From positions 124,001-188,000 of the forward strand of contig CBDCPI010000014.1 in NCBI GenBank assembly GCA_965220245.1: DNA of 64,000 nt, given 5' to 3'. Shown in pieces: positions 9,763 to 19,300 of this stretch (the stretch's first letter is position 1; each line of letters opens with the position of its first letter). The notes under the pieces were generated by a model that did no database searches, was not told the origin of the DNA, and saw only the letters and a program-made list of their open reading frames with translations. The translations under genes and the position numbers were made by a program. The DNA comes from CBDCPI01 sp965220245. GTDB lineage: Bacteria > Chloroflexota > Dehalococcoidia > Lucifugimonadales > UBA3495.

Positions 9763-12700
9763 TAAATTGCCTCCAAAGGTTGGTAGAGGTCAGTGTCATC
9801 GGTAATACTTTGGGTCAGTGAGGGCCGGTCGTCTTCGTTCAGCAGTTCCACCGACAGTCCCAGGCTTTGAAGCTCTTTCAAAAGCACGTTGAAGGATTCC
9901 GGGACTCCCGGCTGACCGATGGGTTCTCCCTTGACCACGGCCTCGTAGGTTTTGACTCGACCGGCAACGTCGTCCGATTTTACGGTGAGCACCTCCTGAA
10001 GGTTATAGGCCGCGCTGTAAGCCTCCAGCGCCCAGACTTCCATTTCGCCAAAGCGTTGGCCGCCGAACTGGGCTTTGCCGCCCAAGGGTTGCTGGGTGAT
10101 CATGGAGTACGGACCGGTGGACCGGGCGTGTATCTTGTCTTCGACCAAGTGGATTAGTTTCAGGATATAGATGCTGCCTACAGTCACCAGTTGGTCAAAG
10201 GGTTCGCCGCTCCTGCCGTCAAACAGTTCGAACTTGCCGAAGGTCGGTGGAGCAATCCGCTGCTCCCGGTGTACTTTCAGGGCCAGTTGGTGCATCTCCT
10301 CCAGGCTAAGGTTATCGGTGTCGTGGCCGGCTTCTTCCTTCAGCCACAACCGTAAACACGCCTCTTGAGCAGCGCCTTTGATCGAATCGTCGAAGAGCTT
10401 GGTGGCGTCCAGACCCCGCTCGGAGAGCCAACTCTCCACTTTGGTGTACTTAATCTCCGGAGGTTCCTCTCCCACATGGCCGCTCCCGATGGCCCCGGCT
10501 TGTTGGGTAAACCATACTCGGGCTAGGGCGTCCTCGATGGAGTTGTCCCGGGCCCCGTCGAACACCGGGGTGTTGGCCCGGAAGTTCAACTCCCTAGCCG
10601 CCCAGCCCAAGTGGGTCTCCAAGACCTGGCCGAGGTTCATCCGCGAGGGGACGCCGATAGGATTGAGGATTATATCCATTGGAGTGCCATCGGCCAAGAA
10701 CGGCATGTCTTCTTCGGGCAGAATGCGGGCCACGACCCCTTTGTTGCCGTGGCGGCCGGCCATTTTGTCGCCCACTGAGATCTTGCGGGTCTGGGCGATC
10801 CAGACTCGGACCGCTTCATTTACGCCCGGCGGCAGGTCGTCGCGGTTGGCCCGGTTGAGCACTTTCACATCGGTGACCTTGCCTCGTTCCCCGTGGGGCA
10901 CCCGCAAAGACGTGTCTTTCACGTCCCGAGACTTCTCGCCGAAAATCGCTCGCAGCAGCTTCTCTTCGGCGGTAAGCTCGGTCTCACCTTTAGGAGTGAC
11001 TTTACCCACCAGAATGTCGCCGGGGCCCACTTCGGCGCCCACGCGGATGATTCCCCGCTCGTCCAAGTCCCGCAGGCTGGCTTCGCCCACGTTGGGAATG
11101 TCCCGGGTGATCTCCTCGGGGCCGAGTTTGGTTTCCCGAGCTTCCATCTCATGTTTCTCGATGTGGGTGGAGGTGAAGTAGTCGTCCTTCACCAGCCTCT
11201 CGCTGACGATGATCGCGTCCTCGTAGTTGTATCCCTCCCAGGACATGAAGGCTACCAAGACGTTCTGCCCCAAGGCCAATTCCCCATGATCAGTGGAAGA
11301 GCTGTCGGCCAGAATATCGCCGCAGTCGACCAAGTCTCCCTTGGCCACGATGGGGCGTTGGTCGAAGCAGGTGCCTTGATTGGTGCGGGCAAACTTGATC
11401 AGCGAGTGGCAATGATCGTTGCCCCCGGCGTCGGTGACTATGATTTCCCGGCCAGTGACCGAGGTTACCGAGCCTTGGGCCGCGCTGAGCACCACTTGGC
11501 CGCTGTCCCGGGCAACTCGGCTTTCAATACCGGTGCCGACCACCGGCGCTTGGGGCCGTAGCAACGGCACCGCTTGGCGCTGCATGTTGGAACCCATCAG
11601 AGCCCGGTTGGCGTCGTCGTGCTCCAAGAATGGGATCAGCGCTGCCGAAACGCTCATGATCTGCATCGGAGATACGTCGATCAGGTGGACGGCCTCGGGC
11701 GCCGCCTCGGTGTAGCTTTCCCCGACCCGTACCTCTACCCGGTCGTCTACGAACTGGTTCAACGAGTCCAAGACCGAGTTGGCTTGCGCTACCCGGAAGG
11801 TCTCTTCTTGGTCTGCCGACAGGTACACCACGTCCTCGTCGGCATCAGCAACGAAGGGCTGGACAGAGATAACCGTACCGGGGTCCAGCTTGCGTATCGC
11901 GGCTAACCGCTGGCGGCCAATAACCTTGCCTTTACCAACGATGGTCTTACCGGACTCGTCCAACACGTCGGCGGTAACGGTGCGTCCCTCCAAGTTTGGC
12001 GAATCGCTGGGCAGCGACTTTAGCACCCGCCGGTAGGGGGACTCGATGAAACCGTAAGCATTGATCCGGGCATAGGAAGCCAAGGAGCTGAGAAGCCCGA
12101 TGTTGGGGCCCTCCGGCGTCTCAATCGGGCAAATTCGCCCGTAGTGGGAGAAGTGGACGTCCCGCACGTCGAATCCGGCGCGTTCCCTGGATAGACCACC
12201 CGGACCCAGGGCCGATAAGCGCCGTTTGTGGGTTAGCTCGGCCAGGGGGTTAGTCTGGTCCATGAACTGGGACAACTGGGACCCGCCGAAGAACTCCCTT
12301 ACTGCGGCCACCACCGGCCGGATGTTAACGAGGCCCTGGGGGGCGGCGGTTTCCGGGTCCACCAGGGTCATTTTTTCTTTGACCATCCGCTCCATGCGGA
12401 GCAGGCCCACCCGGACCTGGTTCTGCACCAGTTCACCCACGGCCCGGACGCGGCGGTTACCCAAGTGGTCGATGTCGTCGGGTTGGCCGTCGCCTTGGTT
12501 GATGCGGACCATGGTGCGGATCACCGCCACCACATCTTCCAAGCTCAGGGTCATCAGGTCGGCATTGTTGGTCTGGCTCAAGCGGCGGTTTAGCTTGTAG
12601 CGTCCCACTCGCCCAAGGTCGTAGCGGCGGGGACCGAAGAACAGGTTTCGAATCAGATTGCGAGAGTTTTCCAGGCTGGGAGGTTCGCCGGGCCTTAGGC

Positions 12701-13541
12701 GCCGGTAAAACTCGATTTGGGCTCCCGCGACCCGCCGGGCCAAGTTGCCATCGTACTCGTCGTCCGGTCGCAACCAATCCCAAAGGGTGCGCAGGTCGTC
12801 TTCCTTGAAGTTAAGGTCCTTGGTCTCAATAACCGGATCGCGGTCCAGCGTGGACTGGATGTAGTTATGGTTCTCGTCGGTGTCCACGTCTTTGAAGAGC
12901 GCCACCATGTCCTCGTCGGAGGCAATTCCCAACGCTCGTAGGAAGGTGGTGGCCGACACCTTTCGCTTGCGGTCCACCTTCACCGAAAGGACGTCCTTGG
13001 AGCTGGTCTCGAACTCCAGCCAAGCGCCCCGGGACGGGATGAGCTTGGCAAAGCACAGGTTTCGATTGCTTACCGGGTTCTTCTCGTACACGAAATAGAT
13101 ACCGGGGGAGCGCACCAACTGGCTCACCACGACGCGCTCGGCGCCGTTGATGATAAAGGTGCCGTTGGGAGTCATCATGGGAATATCTCCCATGAAGATC
13201 TCTTGTTCCTTAATCTCACCGGTATCCTTCATCACCAGCCGGGTTTTGACGTACAGAGGCTGGGAGAAAGTGATCTCTCGTTCCTTGCTCTCTTGGGGAG
13301 AGTACTTGGGAGGCCGAAAGTAGTGCTCTAAGAAGTGGAGCTCATACTTCTTACCGGTATAGTCGGCGATTGGCGAAATCTCCTGGTACACTTCCTGTAA
13401 GCCGGCGGTTTTGAACCAGTCATAGGACTGAATTTGGCTTTGGATGAGGTTAGGGACATCCAAGACTTGCGGAATCCTAGCGTAGGTCTTAACATCTGGG
13501 AGTCCCACTGGGGCTGTAACATGGGTAGGAGACAAAGCCAT
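9762..13541 (-). CDS. rpoB: DNA-directed RNA polymerase subunit beta
   Basis: A beta subunit of 1259 residues if started at ATG 13541 ([13 protein letters not shown]), preferred because AGGAG lies 8 nt upstream; a TTG at 13580 would add 13 residues. Seen: the rifampicin-pocket region ([20 protein letters not shown], then [20 protein letters not shown]), which has the wild-type residues usually linked to rifampicin sensitivity. Also seen are [20 protein letters not shown], the DDLPPGVNE and [12 protein letters not shown] catalytic motifs, and [28 protein letters not shown] C-terminal residues (here AYSA). It is the first gene of the rpoB-rpoC-pyrD unit behind the promoter at 13680-13707. rplJ/rplL are not upstream; a divergent MFS gene is. 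Confidence 0.98.
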   Translation of the reverse strand: MALSPTHVTAPVGLPDVKTYARIPQVLDVPNLIQSQIQSYDWFKTAGLQEVYQEISPIADYTGKKYELHFLEHYFRPPKYSPQESKEREITFSQPLYVKTRLVMKDTGEIKEQEIFMGDIPMMTPNGTFIINGAERVVVSQLVRSPGIYFVYEKNPVSNRNLCFAKLIPSRGAWLEFETSSKDVLSVKVDRKRKVSATTFLRALGIASDEDMVALFKDVDTDENHNYIQSTLDRDPVIETKDLNFKEDDLRTLWDWLRPDDEYDGNLARRVAGAQIEFYRRLRPGEPPSLENSRNLIRNLFFGPRRYDLGRVGRYKLNRRLSQTNNADLMTLSLEDVVAVIRTMVRINQGDGQPDDIDHLGNRRVRAVGELVQNQVRVGLLRMERMVKEKMTLVDPETAAPQGLVNIRPVVAAVREFFGGSQLSQFMDQTNPLAELTHKRRLSALGPGGLSRERAGFDVRDVHFSHYGRICPIETPEGPNIGLLSSLASYARINAYGFIESPYRRVLKSLPSDSPNLEGRTVTADVLDESGKTIVGKGKVIGRQRLAAIRKLDPGTVISVQPFVADADEDVVYLSADQEETFRVAQANSVLDSLNQFVDDRVEVRVGESYTEAAPEAVHLIDVSPMQIMSVSAALIPFLEHDDANRALMGSNMQRQAVPLLRPQAPVVGTGIESRVARDSGQVVLSAAQGSVTSVTGREIIVTDAGGNDHCHSLIKFARTNQGTCFDQRPIVAKGDLVDCGDILADSSSTDHGELALGQNVLVAFMSWEGYNYEDAIIVSERLVKDDYFTSTHIEKHEMEARETKLGPEEITRDIPNVGEASLRDLDERGIIRVGAEVGPGDILVGKVTPKGETELTAEEKLLRAIFGEKSRDVKDTSLRVPHGERGKVTDVKVLNRANRDDLPPGVNEAVRVWIAQTRKISVGDKMAGRHGNKGVVARILPEEDMPFLADGTPMDIILNPIGVPSRMNLGQVLETHLGWAARELNFRANTPVFDGARDNSIEDALARVWFTQQAGAIGSGHVGEEPPEIKYTKVESWLSERGLDATKLFDDSIKGAAQEACLRLWLKEEAGHDTDNLSLEEMHQLALKVHREQRIAPPTFGKFELFDGRSGEPFDQLVTVGSIYILKLIHLVEDKIHARSTGPYSMITQQPLGGKAQFGGQRFGEMEVWALEAYSAAYNLQEVLTVKSDDVAGRVKTYEAVVKGEPIGQPGVPESFNVLLKELQSLGLSVELLNEDDRPSLTQSITDDTDLYQPLEAI

Positions 13542-13679
13542 TTCCCATACTCCTAGAAGACGAGTAGATAGATTAGACAAGGAAGCCCGGGTTACGACGC
13601 CGAACAGGCAATAAAGTGCCGAAGCTGATCAGGAGGGGGGACAGAAGCGGTCACTTGTAGCATATATCGGTGACACTCT

Positions 13680-13707
13680 ACTATACAAGGGATTTGGTTG
13701 TTGTCAA
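13680..13707 (-). promoter_or_regulatory. Sigma70-type promoter of rpoBC
   Basis: Read on the minus strand, TTGACA (13702-13707) is followed by a 16-bp spacer and TATAGT (13680-13685), a near-consensus housekeeping promoter. The predicted start site is near 13672, which gives a leader of about 130 nt before the rpoB start. The leader contains a G-rich run (AGGAGGGGGG complement) but no obvious attenuator. Confidence 0.75.
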
Positions 13708-13718
13708 GCATGAATTCC

Positions 13719-13746
13719 AGTGCTTCTCGGTTAGCTGAGAAGCACT
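13719..13746. promoter_or_regulatory. Perfect 10-bp hairpin between rpoB and the divergent MFS gene
   Basis: AGTGCTTCTC and GAGAAGCACT form a perfect 10-bp stem with an 8-nt loop, just upstream of the rpoB -35 box and 7 bp before the MFS start at 13754. On the plus strand it is followed by GTTCGTTTTGTT, so it could act as a weak terminator, a repressor operator or an MFS leader hairpin. Function is not determinable from sequence. Confidence 0.5.
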
Positions 13747-13753
13747 GTTCGTT

Positions 13754-15100
13754 TTGTTAGGTATCTCCCTCGATCCAGCCAACTTGACCATCGGCGGCCG
13801 CCGGGTCCACTACGCTTGGGCGATGGTGGCCATAGCCGCCGTAATGCGCCTTACCAGTTCCTCCTTCCGGACCTCCTCCAGCATTTTGATCCCCCGCTTG
13901 GTAGACTCCTTTGGTTGGAGCTACGGAGCCGTCGGATTTGGGTTCGCCCTGCAGTGGATCGTTTCTGGCTTGTTTGCGCCTCCGGCCGGCTGGCTGGGCG
14001 ACCGTTACGGCGTAAAAGGGGTAATGTTTGCCGGCGCGGTGCTGTTCATGGCGGGTATGGTGCTCACCGGCACCATGAGCCACTTATGGCAATTCTACTT
14101 GTACTTCGGCATCATCCTCTCCGCTTCCATGGGAATCTTCCAGGTGCCTTTAACCGCATCGGTTACGATGTGGTTTCGGAAGCATTTGGGACTGGGCATG
14201 GGGACTTTACAAGCGTCCCAAGGGTTGGGGCCATTGATAGCCGTCCCCATCATGCTGCTGATTATCAATCAGTTCGGAGGCGGTCAGTCCGGGGTGCGGG
14301 CGGCCTTCTGGATTCCGGGAATCGTGGGCGGCATCTCTCTACTCGTTTTGATGAGGTGGTTCCACAACGAGCCAGCCGACATTGGGTTGCGTCCTTTGGG
14401 GGCTCCGGAGGATGAACCGGTCCGCAACTTGAATGCGGGCCCGCAAGCTCGCCTAAGGACCAAGGTATTCCTGCAGCAAGCCCAACGGACTAGCGCCTTC
14501 TGGAACTTGATCGGCATCCACTTTTGGGGATGCGCCGGTCATGCCATCGTCTTGGTGTACTTGGTGGCCATTGCCGAATCGCGAGGCGTTTCCCCGGGGG
14601 TAGCTGCCGGGACCTTCATAACCCTCAGTGTGGTTAGCTCGATAACTCGCTTCGTGGTGCCGGTGGCCGCCGACCGGGTGGGCAGCAAGTGGGCTATGGG
14701 CACCTGTTTTTTCTTGCAGACCGTCCCCATGATTCTCCTCTTTTTCGCTCATGACGCTTGGACATTTTACTTGTTCGCTACTCTGTTCGGCATCGGCTTT
14801 GGCGGCGAGATGAGCGCTTTCCCCATAATCAACCGCCAGTATTTTGGCAGCGGTCCCATCGGCACTACCTACGGGTGGCAAATGATGGGCGCCGGGACCG
14901 GCATGGCCGCCGGCGCATTGGTTGGCGGACAGCTCCGCGACCTGACCGGCGATTTCACGGTTACGATAGCCCTTTCTCTGGCCTTGAGCCTGGCCGGGGT
15001 AATTTCGATTCTGGCGCTGCCCGGCACCTCACGCCATCTGCTGCCCCATTGGGAGGATGTCTTGCCTCAAGAGGCCCGGACAGTAACGGCTAGGGATTAA
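13754..15100 (+). CDS. Major facilitator superfamily transporter
   Basis: A 448-residue membrane protein with about 12 hydrophobic segments in two halves. The loop 2-3 motif GWLGDRYGVKGVMF matches the MFS signature GxLaDRxGrkr. A charged central loop (residues about 205-240) separates the halves, and the second half repeats a DRVGSKWAMG motif. The N-terminus (RRVHYAWAMVAIAA) resembles the monocarboxylate/oxalate-formate antiporter-like subgroup. The substrate is unknown. The start is TTG 13754 without a good ribosome-binding site; ATG 13823 would cut into the first helix. A second MFS gene of the same broad type lies at 36778-38172. Confidence 0.8.
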   Translation: MLGISLDPANLTIGGRRVHYAWAMVAIAAVMRLTSSSFRTSSSILIPRLVDSFGWSYGAVGFGFALQWIVSGLFAPPAGWLGDRYGVKGVMFAGAVLFMAGMVLTGTMSHLWQFYLYFGIILSASMGIFQVPLTASVTMWFRKHLGLGMGTLQASQGLGPLIAVPIMLLIINQFGGGQSGVRAAFWIPGIVGGISLLVLMRWFHNEPADIGLRPLGAPEDEPVRNLNAGPQARLRTKVFLQQAQRTSAFWNLIGIHFWGCAGHAIVLVYLVAIAESRGVSPGVAAGTFITLSVVSSITRFVVPVAADRVGSKWAMGTCFFLQTVPMILLFFAHDAWTFYLFATLFGIGFGGEMSAFPIINRQYFGSGPIGTTYGWQMMGAGTGMAAGALVGGQLRDLTGDFTVTIALSLALSLAGVISILALPGTSRHLLPHWEDVLPQEARTVTARD

Positions 15101-15209
15101 TCCCCCTTGAAACGTGTGATGCAAATCAGCCCCTTTTCGGCGCAAGGGCGCAGATATTATGCTGGGTTCACTTCCACAATACCGCTGATGATGCCGTAGA
15201 GGTGTGCCT

Positions 15210-15643
15210 ATGGCAAATCGAAAGCGCCAAGGGAATAATCCCAAGCGGCGCATAGTTCCGGCGGGGCAGACAACTTTGGAAGTCCGGTCCAGTCTTTCCG
15301 TTGCGCGTTACGTAGGTAGTCCTCATCATAAGCGCAATCCTCCGATTACTGTTTCAACCCGCCTGCTAATCCACGTCCCGATAAATCCCTTTGCGATGGC
15401 GTAAGGACCATAATGAAGGGTGAAGCGATAGAACTGTTTCAAAGCGGGATTATGCGCGGAATGGTGAGTAGGCACCTAATCGATGGCCTGCCGAAATACG
15501 TTTGGGCCGTTGACTCGCATGGAGAAGTATACGAGTCAAAATTGTCGAAAGGCACGGTGGATTACCACGGATACCGGCTGGATACAAGCGACCGGATGAG
15601 AGACTGGGTTATCGAAGAATGGAAATTGAGAAATCAAATATGA
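15210..15643 (+). pseudogene. Small conserved protein of unknown function, frameshifted near 15343
   Basis: Two reading frames form one gene. ATG 15210, after GAGGTG, gives 64 residues through YVGSPHHKRNPP and then runs out of frame at 15404. A one-base shift at about 15343 restores DYCFNPPANPRPDKSLCDG, leading without a stop into the frame usually started at ATG 15413 (MKGEAIELFQSG... KYVWAVDSHGEVYESKL... YHGYRL... EEWKLRNQ). Joined, they give about 144 residues. I recall small bacterial proteins with the same successive blocks (GSPxHKR, DYG..PP..PRPDK.LCD, VWAV...VYEA, YHGYPL), but I know no function for them. The 3' end overlaps the next gene by ATGA, implying translational coupling. Confidence 0.65.
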
Positions 15644-16983
15644 TGAGCAAACTGAACATTTCTATTTCCCCGATTCCACTTGATATGGGGTCAGATGAAG
15701 AAAAAGCCGCTTTCGGGTTGCTCAACATCACGGCTCTCGGTCATCTGTTGACCGAAGGTACAGACACCAGTGGCAACGATGTTGCCTATCGTCGAGGGCC
15801 TTATGTCTCCGGCTATCATCTTGCTGAGTGGCTTGTTTGGAACTGGTGGCGATTGAGGTGGGAAGCCCGCGCGGCAGGTCAAGGCCCCGGCCGCCGGGAC
15901 TGGGACTTTTCCCACAGTATGGCCACGATTGGCGAGGGGTATGTATGGCCGAATATAACGGTTTTCACAGACGGATTCCGGACCGAATTAGTTTCGGAGC
16001 GCTCCTCTGAATCCGATGCCGCGCTTTTCCGCTACTCGGGGGCCAGCCCTGTCAACATACTTGCGTCGGAGCTTGAATCCGCTATTGACGGCTTTGTGTC
16101 CTTCGTTATAGAGCTGACAGACGGTGCCGGACTCGCCGATACTAACCTGCACAGTCTTTGGCAGGACCTTCGGATTGAACGCGAGACTCCCGAAATTGCG
16201 CGTTTTCGCCGGTTCGAGGCTTTGTTTGGCTGCGACCCCGACGAATTAGACGCAGAAGAAATTGAAAGCCGCCTTGAGGATGCAGAAGTGCTGGGCGAAA
16301 AGGCGCTGGAGGAAATCGCCGTCGGCTTGGCGTATAGTGCTGCGGGTTTGAACGGGATGCTGTCGGCAAGGCAGATTGTGGAGATTACGAAAATGACAGG
16401 CTTCGACATCAACCCGAGCGATGGGGCAAGCGTTAATGTCCCGGAACTCGGGCAATGGGGTAACCTGGAGGCTTGGCACGTCGGAGTAAGCGTAGCGGCT
16501 GCCATTCGGAGCCAGGGAAGCCTGGGAGACGGGCCTGTTGCGGATGACATCCTTGCCGGTCTTGCTGGAACAACCGCCAAAGTCATCAGCAGCGATGAAC
16601 AGGGTGGCGGATTCTCGTGGGTTTTCAGGTACAACGATAGGTTACCGCAAGTTGCGCTCAGGCCGAGATGGAGGACGGGGCGACGCTTCGAACTTGCACG
16701 TTTGATGGGTGATCATCTCTTCGCGGATAGTCTGATTGGCGGCCCGGAACCACTTTCCCTGGCAACCCGTTCGTACAGTTACCGGCAAAAGGCGCAACGC
16801 GCCTTTGCAGCCGAGTTGCTAAGCCCCTGGACAACGGTGAAAGAAATGCTCAAAAACGATTACTCCGTGGAAAACCAGGAGCAGGTTGCCGATTATTTCT
16901 CGGTTTCGCCAATGGTTATCAGTACGGCTCTGATGAACAATTTGCCGCAATACCGAGATAACTTCTTCTGGACCAGTCGGTAG
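15640..16983 (+). CDS. ImmA/IrrE-like protein with a degenerate metallopeptidase site
   Basis: A 447-residue protein started at ATG 15640, which forms an ATGA overlap with the preceding small gene; an upstream in-frame start at 15619 lies within that gene. Near residue 350, FELARLMGDHLF aligns with the FTLAHELGHLLF helix of ImmA/IrrE metallopeptidases, but the HExxH residues are replaced (R, L, M, G, D). The following QRAFAAELLSPW and YFSVSPMVISTALMNN match the family's third-ligand helix and C-terminal VSxxxixxrL segment. The N-terminal 300 residues, with an acidic helical stretch around 200-240, match nothing I recognise. Probably non-catalytic; a regulatory or toxin-antitoxin-type role with the neighbour is inference. 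Confidence 0.6.
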   Translation: MMSKLNISISPIPLDMGSDEEKAAFGLLNITALGHLLTEGTDTSGNDVAYRRGPYVSGYHLAEWLVWNWWRLRWEARAAGQGPGRRDWDFSHSMATIGEGYVWPNITVFTDGFRTELVSERSSESDAALFRYSGASPVNILASELESAIDGFVSFVIELTDGAGLADTNLHSLWQDLRIERETPEIARFRRFEALFGCDPDELDAEEIESRLEDAEVLGEKALEEIAVGLAYSAAGLNGMLSARQIVEITKMTGFDINPSDGASVNVPELGQWGNLEAWHVGVSVAAAIRSQGSLGDGPVADDILAGLAGTTAKVISSDEQGGGFSWVFRYNDRLPQVALRPRWRTGRRFELARLMGDHLFADSLIGGPEPLSLATRSYSYRQKAQRAFAAELLSPWTTVKEMLKNDYSVENQEQVADYFSVSPMVISTALMNNLPQYRDNFFWTSR

Positions 16984-17227
16984 TCTGCCGTCAAAGCCAC
17001 CACGAAATTGCCGCCGCTCTCCTGCTCTGGTCACCACTGGAACAGGAATAGCCGCACGAACAGCATTGCCGACGTGGCAAGTATTACGTTGAAGCGCGAT
17101 TGCGGCTATCGGCGTATCCTATTCCATCAAGGTCTTTCCCGCCCTGACACCGTGTTTGTGCTAAACTGCCCCGGAAACTCAACCGGCAACTCATGCCGTC
17201 CTAATCAGAGCTACAGGAGGATTTTGT

Positions 17228-18652
17228 ATGCTGGACTTGATCATTCGCGGCGGGCAAGTGGTGACGCCGTGGGGAGTCAGCGACTGGGACGTGGCGATAC
17301 AGGGCGAGAGAATCGTGGCCGTAGCCGCGCCGGGGACCCTTACCGACGATGTGGGCCGGGTTATCGACGCCACCGGCAAAGTGGTAGCCCCCGGCGGTAT
17401 TGAGCCCCATGCCCATATATCGGCGCCGATAATGGGACACGGTAATTTGACTACCGCGCCTCCGGAGCAGGTGAGCCGCGCCGCGCTTTATGGCGGCACC
17501 ACCACCCTCATGGACTTCGCTATCCAGTACCCGGGAATCGACATTAACCAAGCCATTCAAGAGCGGACCTCGGTCTGGCAAGGGAACTCCTATGCCGACT
17601 ACGCCCACCACCTCATGTTGCTGGGAGAAATTCCGGCCAACATCATCGGCCAACTCCACGAGGCCGTAGAAGACGGGTTCGCTTCCGCCAAGATCTTTAC
17701 TACCAATATCCGCCCTCCCGGCACTACCGGAGAGCCGCGGATGGTCCGGATGGGGCACTTGCACGACCTGATGGTAGAGATTCAACGCACCGGCGCCATG
17801 TTGCTGGTCCACTCGGAAGACGACGATATGGTGCAGCACATGTACCAGAAATTGGCGGGCGAAGAGCGCACCGAGTGGTGGAACATGCACTTGGTCCATA
17901 GCAACGAGTCGGAGGACGTTTCCTTCCGGCGGGTGACCCGGGTTGCGGAGTGGACCGGGGCGCCGGTCTATTTCGTCCACGTCAGCGCCAAGCAGGGTAT
18001 TGAAGCCATCCAAGAGGCCCGAGCCAAGGGTATGCCGGTATACGGCGAGGCGTTGCATAACTATTGCTGCTTCACCTCCGACAATTACCGGGAAGAAAAC
18101 GGCATGAAGTACCATACCTACCCCTCGCTCAAGTCGGAGGAAGACCGGCTGTCGATGTGGGACGGTCTGGTCCGGGGCGGCTTGAACACCATGGCTACCG
18201 ACGAATACTGCACCTCTTGGGACGTAAAGATTGCCGGCAAGACCATTTCCGACGTTACCGGGGGTCACAACGGCGCCGAGACCAGGGTCGGCATCAGCTA
18301 CAGCGAAGGGGTCTCCAAGCGGGGCATGTCCCTGCAAAGATTCGTCGACATTACTTCGGCCAATGCGGCCAAGATCATGGGGCTGTACCCCCGCAAGGGC
18401 GTGATTGCGCCGGGAAGCGATGCTGACATTGTTCTAATCGACCCGACTATCAAGCGAAAGCTGACCATGGACGATTTCCACATCAGCGATTACAGCATTT
18501 GGAACGACTACGACATCGAGGGTTGGCCGGTGGCTACCATTCTACGCGGTGCCGTCGTTGTCGAGAACGGCGAGTTCAGGGCGACTCTGGGCGGCGGAAG
18601 GTTCCAACGGCGCAAGGTGGAGCCGGAGTTTGCCAACCGTCCGGCTTGCTAG
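17228..18652 (+). CDS. Dihydropyrimidinase / D-hydantoinase-like amidohydrolase
   Basis: A 474-residue cyclic amidohydrolase that would open hydantoin or dihydropyrimidine rings in the cytoplasm using a binuclear metal centre. Seen: GGIEPHAHISAP (HxH metal site), Lys in FASAKIFTTN as the likely carboxylated bridging lysine, His in LLVHSEDDDM and in YFVHVSAKQG, Asp in MATDEYCTSW, and the late GSDADIVLIDP seen throughout the superfamily. The HxH is preceded by GIEPHAH rather than the usual GIDVHTH. The start ATG 17228 has a perfect GGAGG 7 nt upstream. The downstream CMD-like gene may be part of the same catabolic cluster, although a hairpin repeat lies between them. Confidence 0.88.
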   Translation: MLDLIIRGGQVVTPWGVSDWDVAIQGERIVAVAAPGTLTDDVGRVIDATGKVVAPGGIEPHAHISAPIMGHGNLTTAPPEQVSRAALYGGTTTLMDFAIQYPGIDINQAIQERTSVWQGNSYADYAHHLMLLGEIPANIIGQLHEAVEDGFASAKIFTTNIRPPGTTGEPRMVRMGHLHDLMVEIQRTGAMLLVHSEDDDMVQHMYQKLAGEERTEWWNMHLVHSNESEDVSFRRVTRVAEWTGAPVYFVHVSAKQGIEAIQEARAKGMPVYGEALHNYCCFTSDNYREENGMKYHTYPSLKSEEDRLSMWDGLVRGGLNTMATDEYCTSWDVKIAGKTISDVTGGHNGAETRVGISYSEGVSKRGMSLQRFVDITSANAAKIMGLYPRKGVIAPGSDADIVLIDPTIKRKLTMDDFHISDYSIWNDYDIEGWPVATILRGAVVVENGEFRATLGGGRFQRRKVEPEFANRPAC

Positions 18653-18665
18653 GGGCATTTTATTC

Positions 18666-18748
18666 ACCACAGAGAACACAAAGAACACAGAGTTTCCTTT
18701 ATGCTTTCTCCTTTATGCTTTCTCTGTGCCCTCCGTGTTCTCTGTGGT
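18666..18748. repeat. Long imperfect inverted repeat (27-bp arms)
   Basis: ACCACAGAGAACACAAAGAA (arm start, 18666) pairs with TTCTCTGTGGT (arm end, 18748). The 27-bp arms flank a short tandem of CCTTTATGCTTTCT. Similar CACAGAGAACACGGAG palindromes are common dispersed repeats in environmental genomes. It could act as a bidirectional hairpin between the hydantoinase and the CMD-like gene. No U-tract follows, so terminator function is doubtful. Confidence 0.7.
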
Positions 18749-18769
18749 TAAACAAAAGCGGAGTACGAT

Positions 18770-19300
18770 ATGGCCCGGATCAAGCTCGTGCCAACGGAGC
18801 AGTTGACGCCCGGCCTTCGCAAAATCGCCAAGGAGGCCGAGGCCCACAAGCTTAACCCATCGATTTTCCGGGCGGCGGGCAACCTCCCCGAGGCTTACGA
18901 AGCCTTTTGGGCTTTCTATGGGCCGCTCAAGTTGGAAGGGTTGCTGGAGGCACGCCTAAAGGAGTTGGTCCGCCTTAAGATCGCCGAACTCAACGAATGC
19001 GCCACATGAAAACTGGGCCGGGCTGTGCCGGCGGTGCAGCAAGGAATGACCGAAGAGATGGTGGCGTCGTTGTCCCACTTTGAAGACACCGACTTGCCAC
19101 ACCGGGAAAAGCTGGCCATCCGCTTTGCCGAGCGGATGGCCACGGCCCACCAAGAGGTGGATGACGCCTTCTTCAAAGAGTTGCGGGCCGAATTCTCCGA
19201 CCCGGAAATCTTCGAGTTGGGGATGATCTCCGGCCAGTTCATCGGTTACGGCCGCCTGCTGTCCATGCTCGATCTGGAAAACCCGGAGGAGCCAGAGTGA
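18770..19300 (+). CDS. CMD/AhpD-like protein with in-frame TGA: candidate selenoprotein (CxxU)
   Basis: From ATG 18770 the frame is open to 19300 except for one TGA at codon 80 (19007-19009). The context reads ELNECAT-[TGA]-KLGRAVPAVQQGM, so the TGA sits where the second Cys of the CxxC redox motif of carboxymuconolactone decarboxylase/AhpD-type proteins belongs, giving CATU. The downstream part (EEMVASL, EKLAIRFAERMA, ELGMISGQFIGYGRLL) continues the family fold in the same frame, with normal codon use and no indel. A 19-nt hairpin with loop GGC lies 20 nt after the TGA. AhpD-like selenoproteins are known in bacteria. The alternative is a nonsense mutation of TGC or TGT. Total 176 residues. 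Its partner reductase and substrate are unknown. Confidence 0.72.
19022..19040 (+). promoter_or_regulatory. Candidate bacterial SECIS element
   Basis: GCUGUGCC (19022-19029) pairs with GGUGCAGC (19033-19040) in eight pairs including two G-U, closing a three-base loop GGC. The loop starts 20 nt after the in-frame UGA. Bacterial SECIS elements recognised by SelB usually have a small apical loop with G in its first two positions, about 16-37 nt after UGA, and this hairpin fits both conditions. An alternative GCCGG/CCGGC hairpin nearer the UGA competes with it. Confidence 0.5.
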
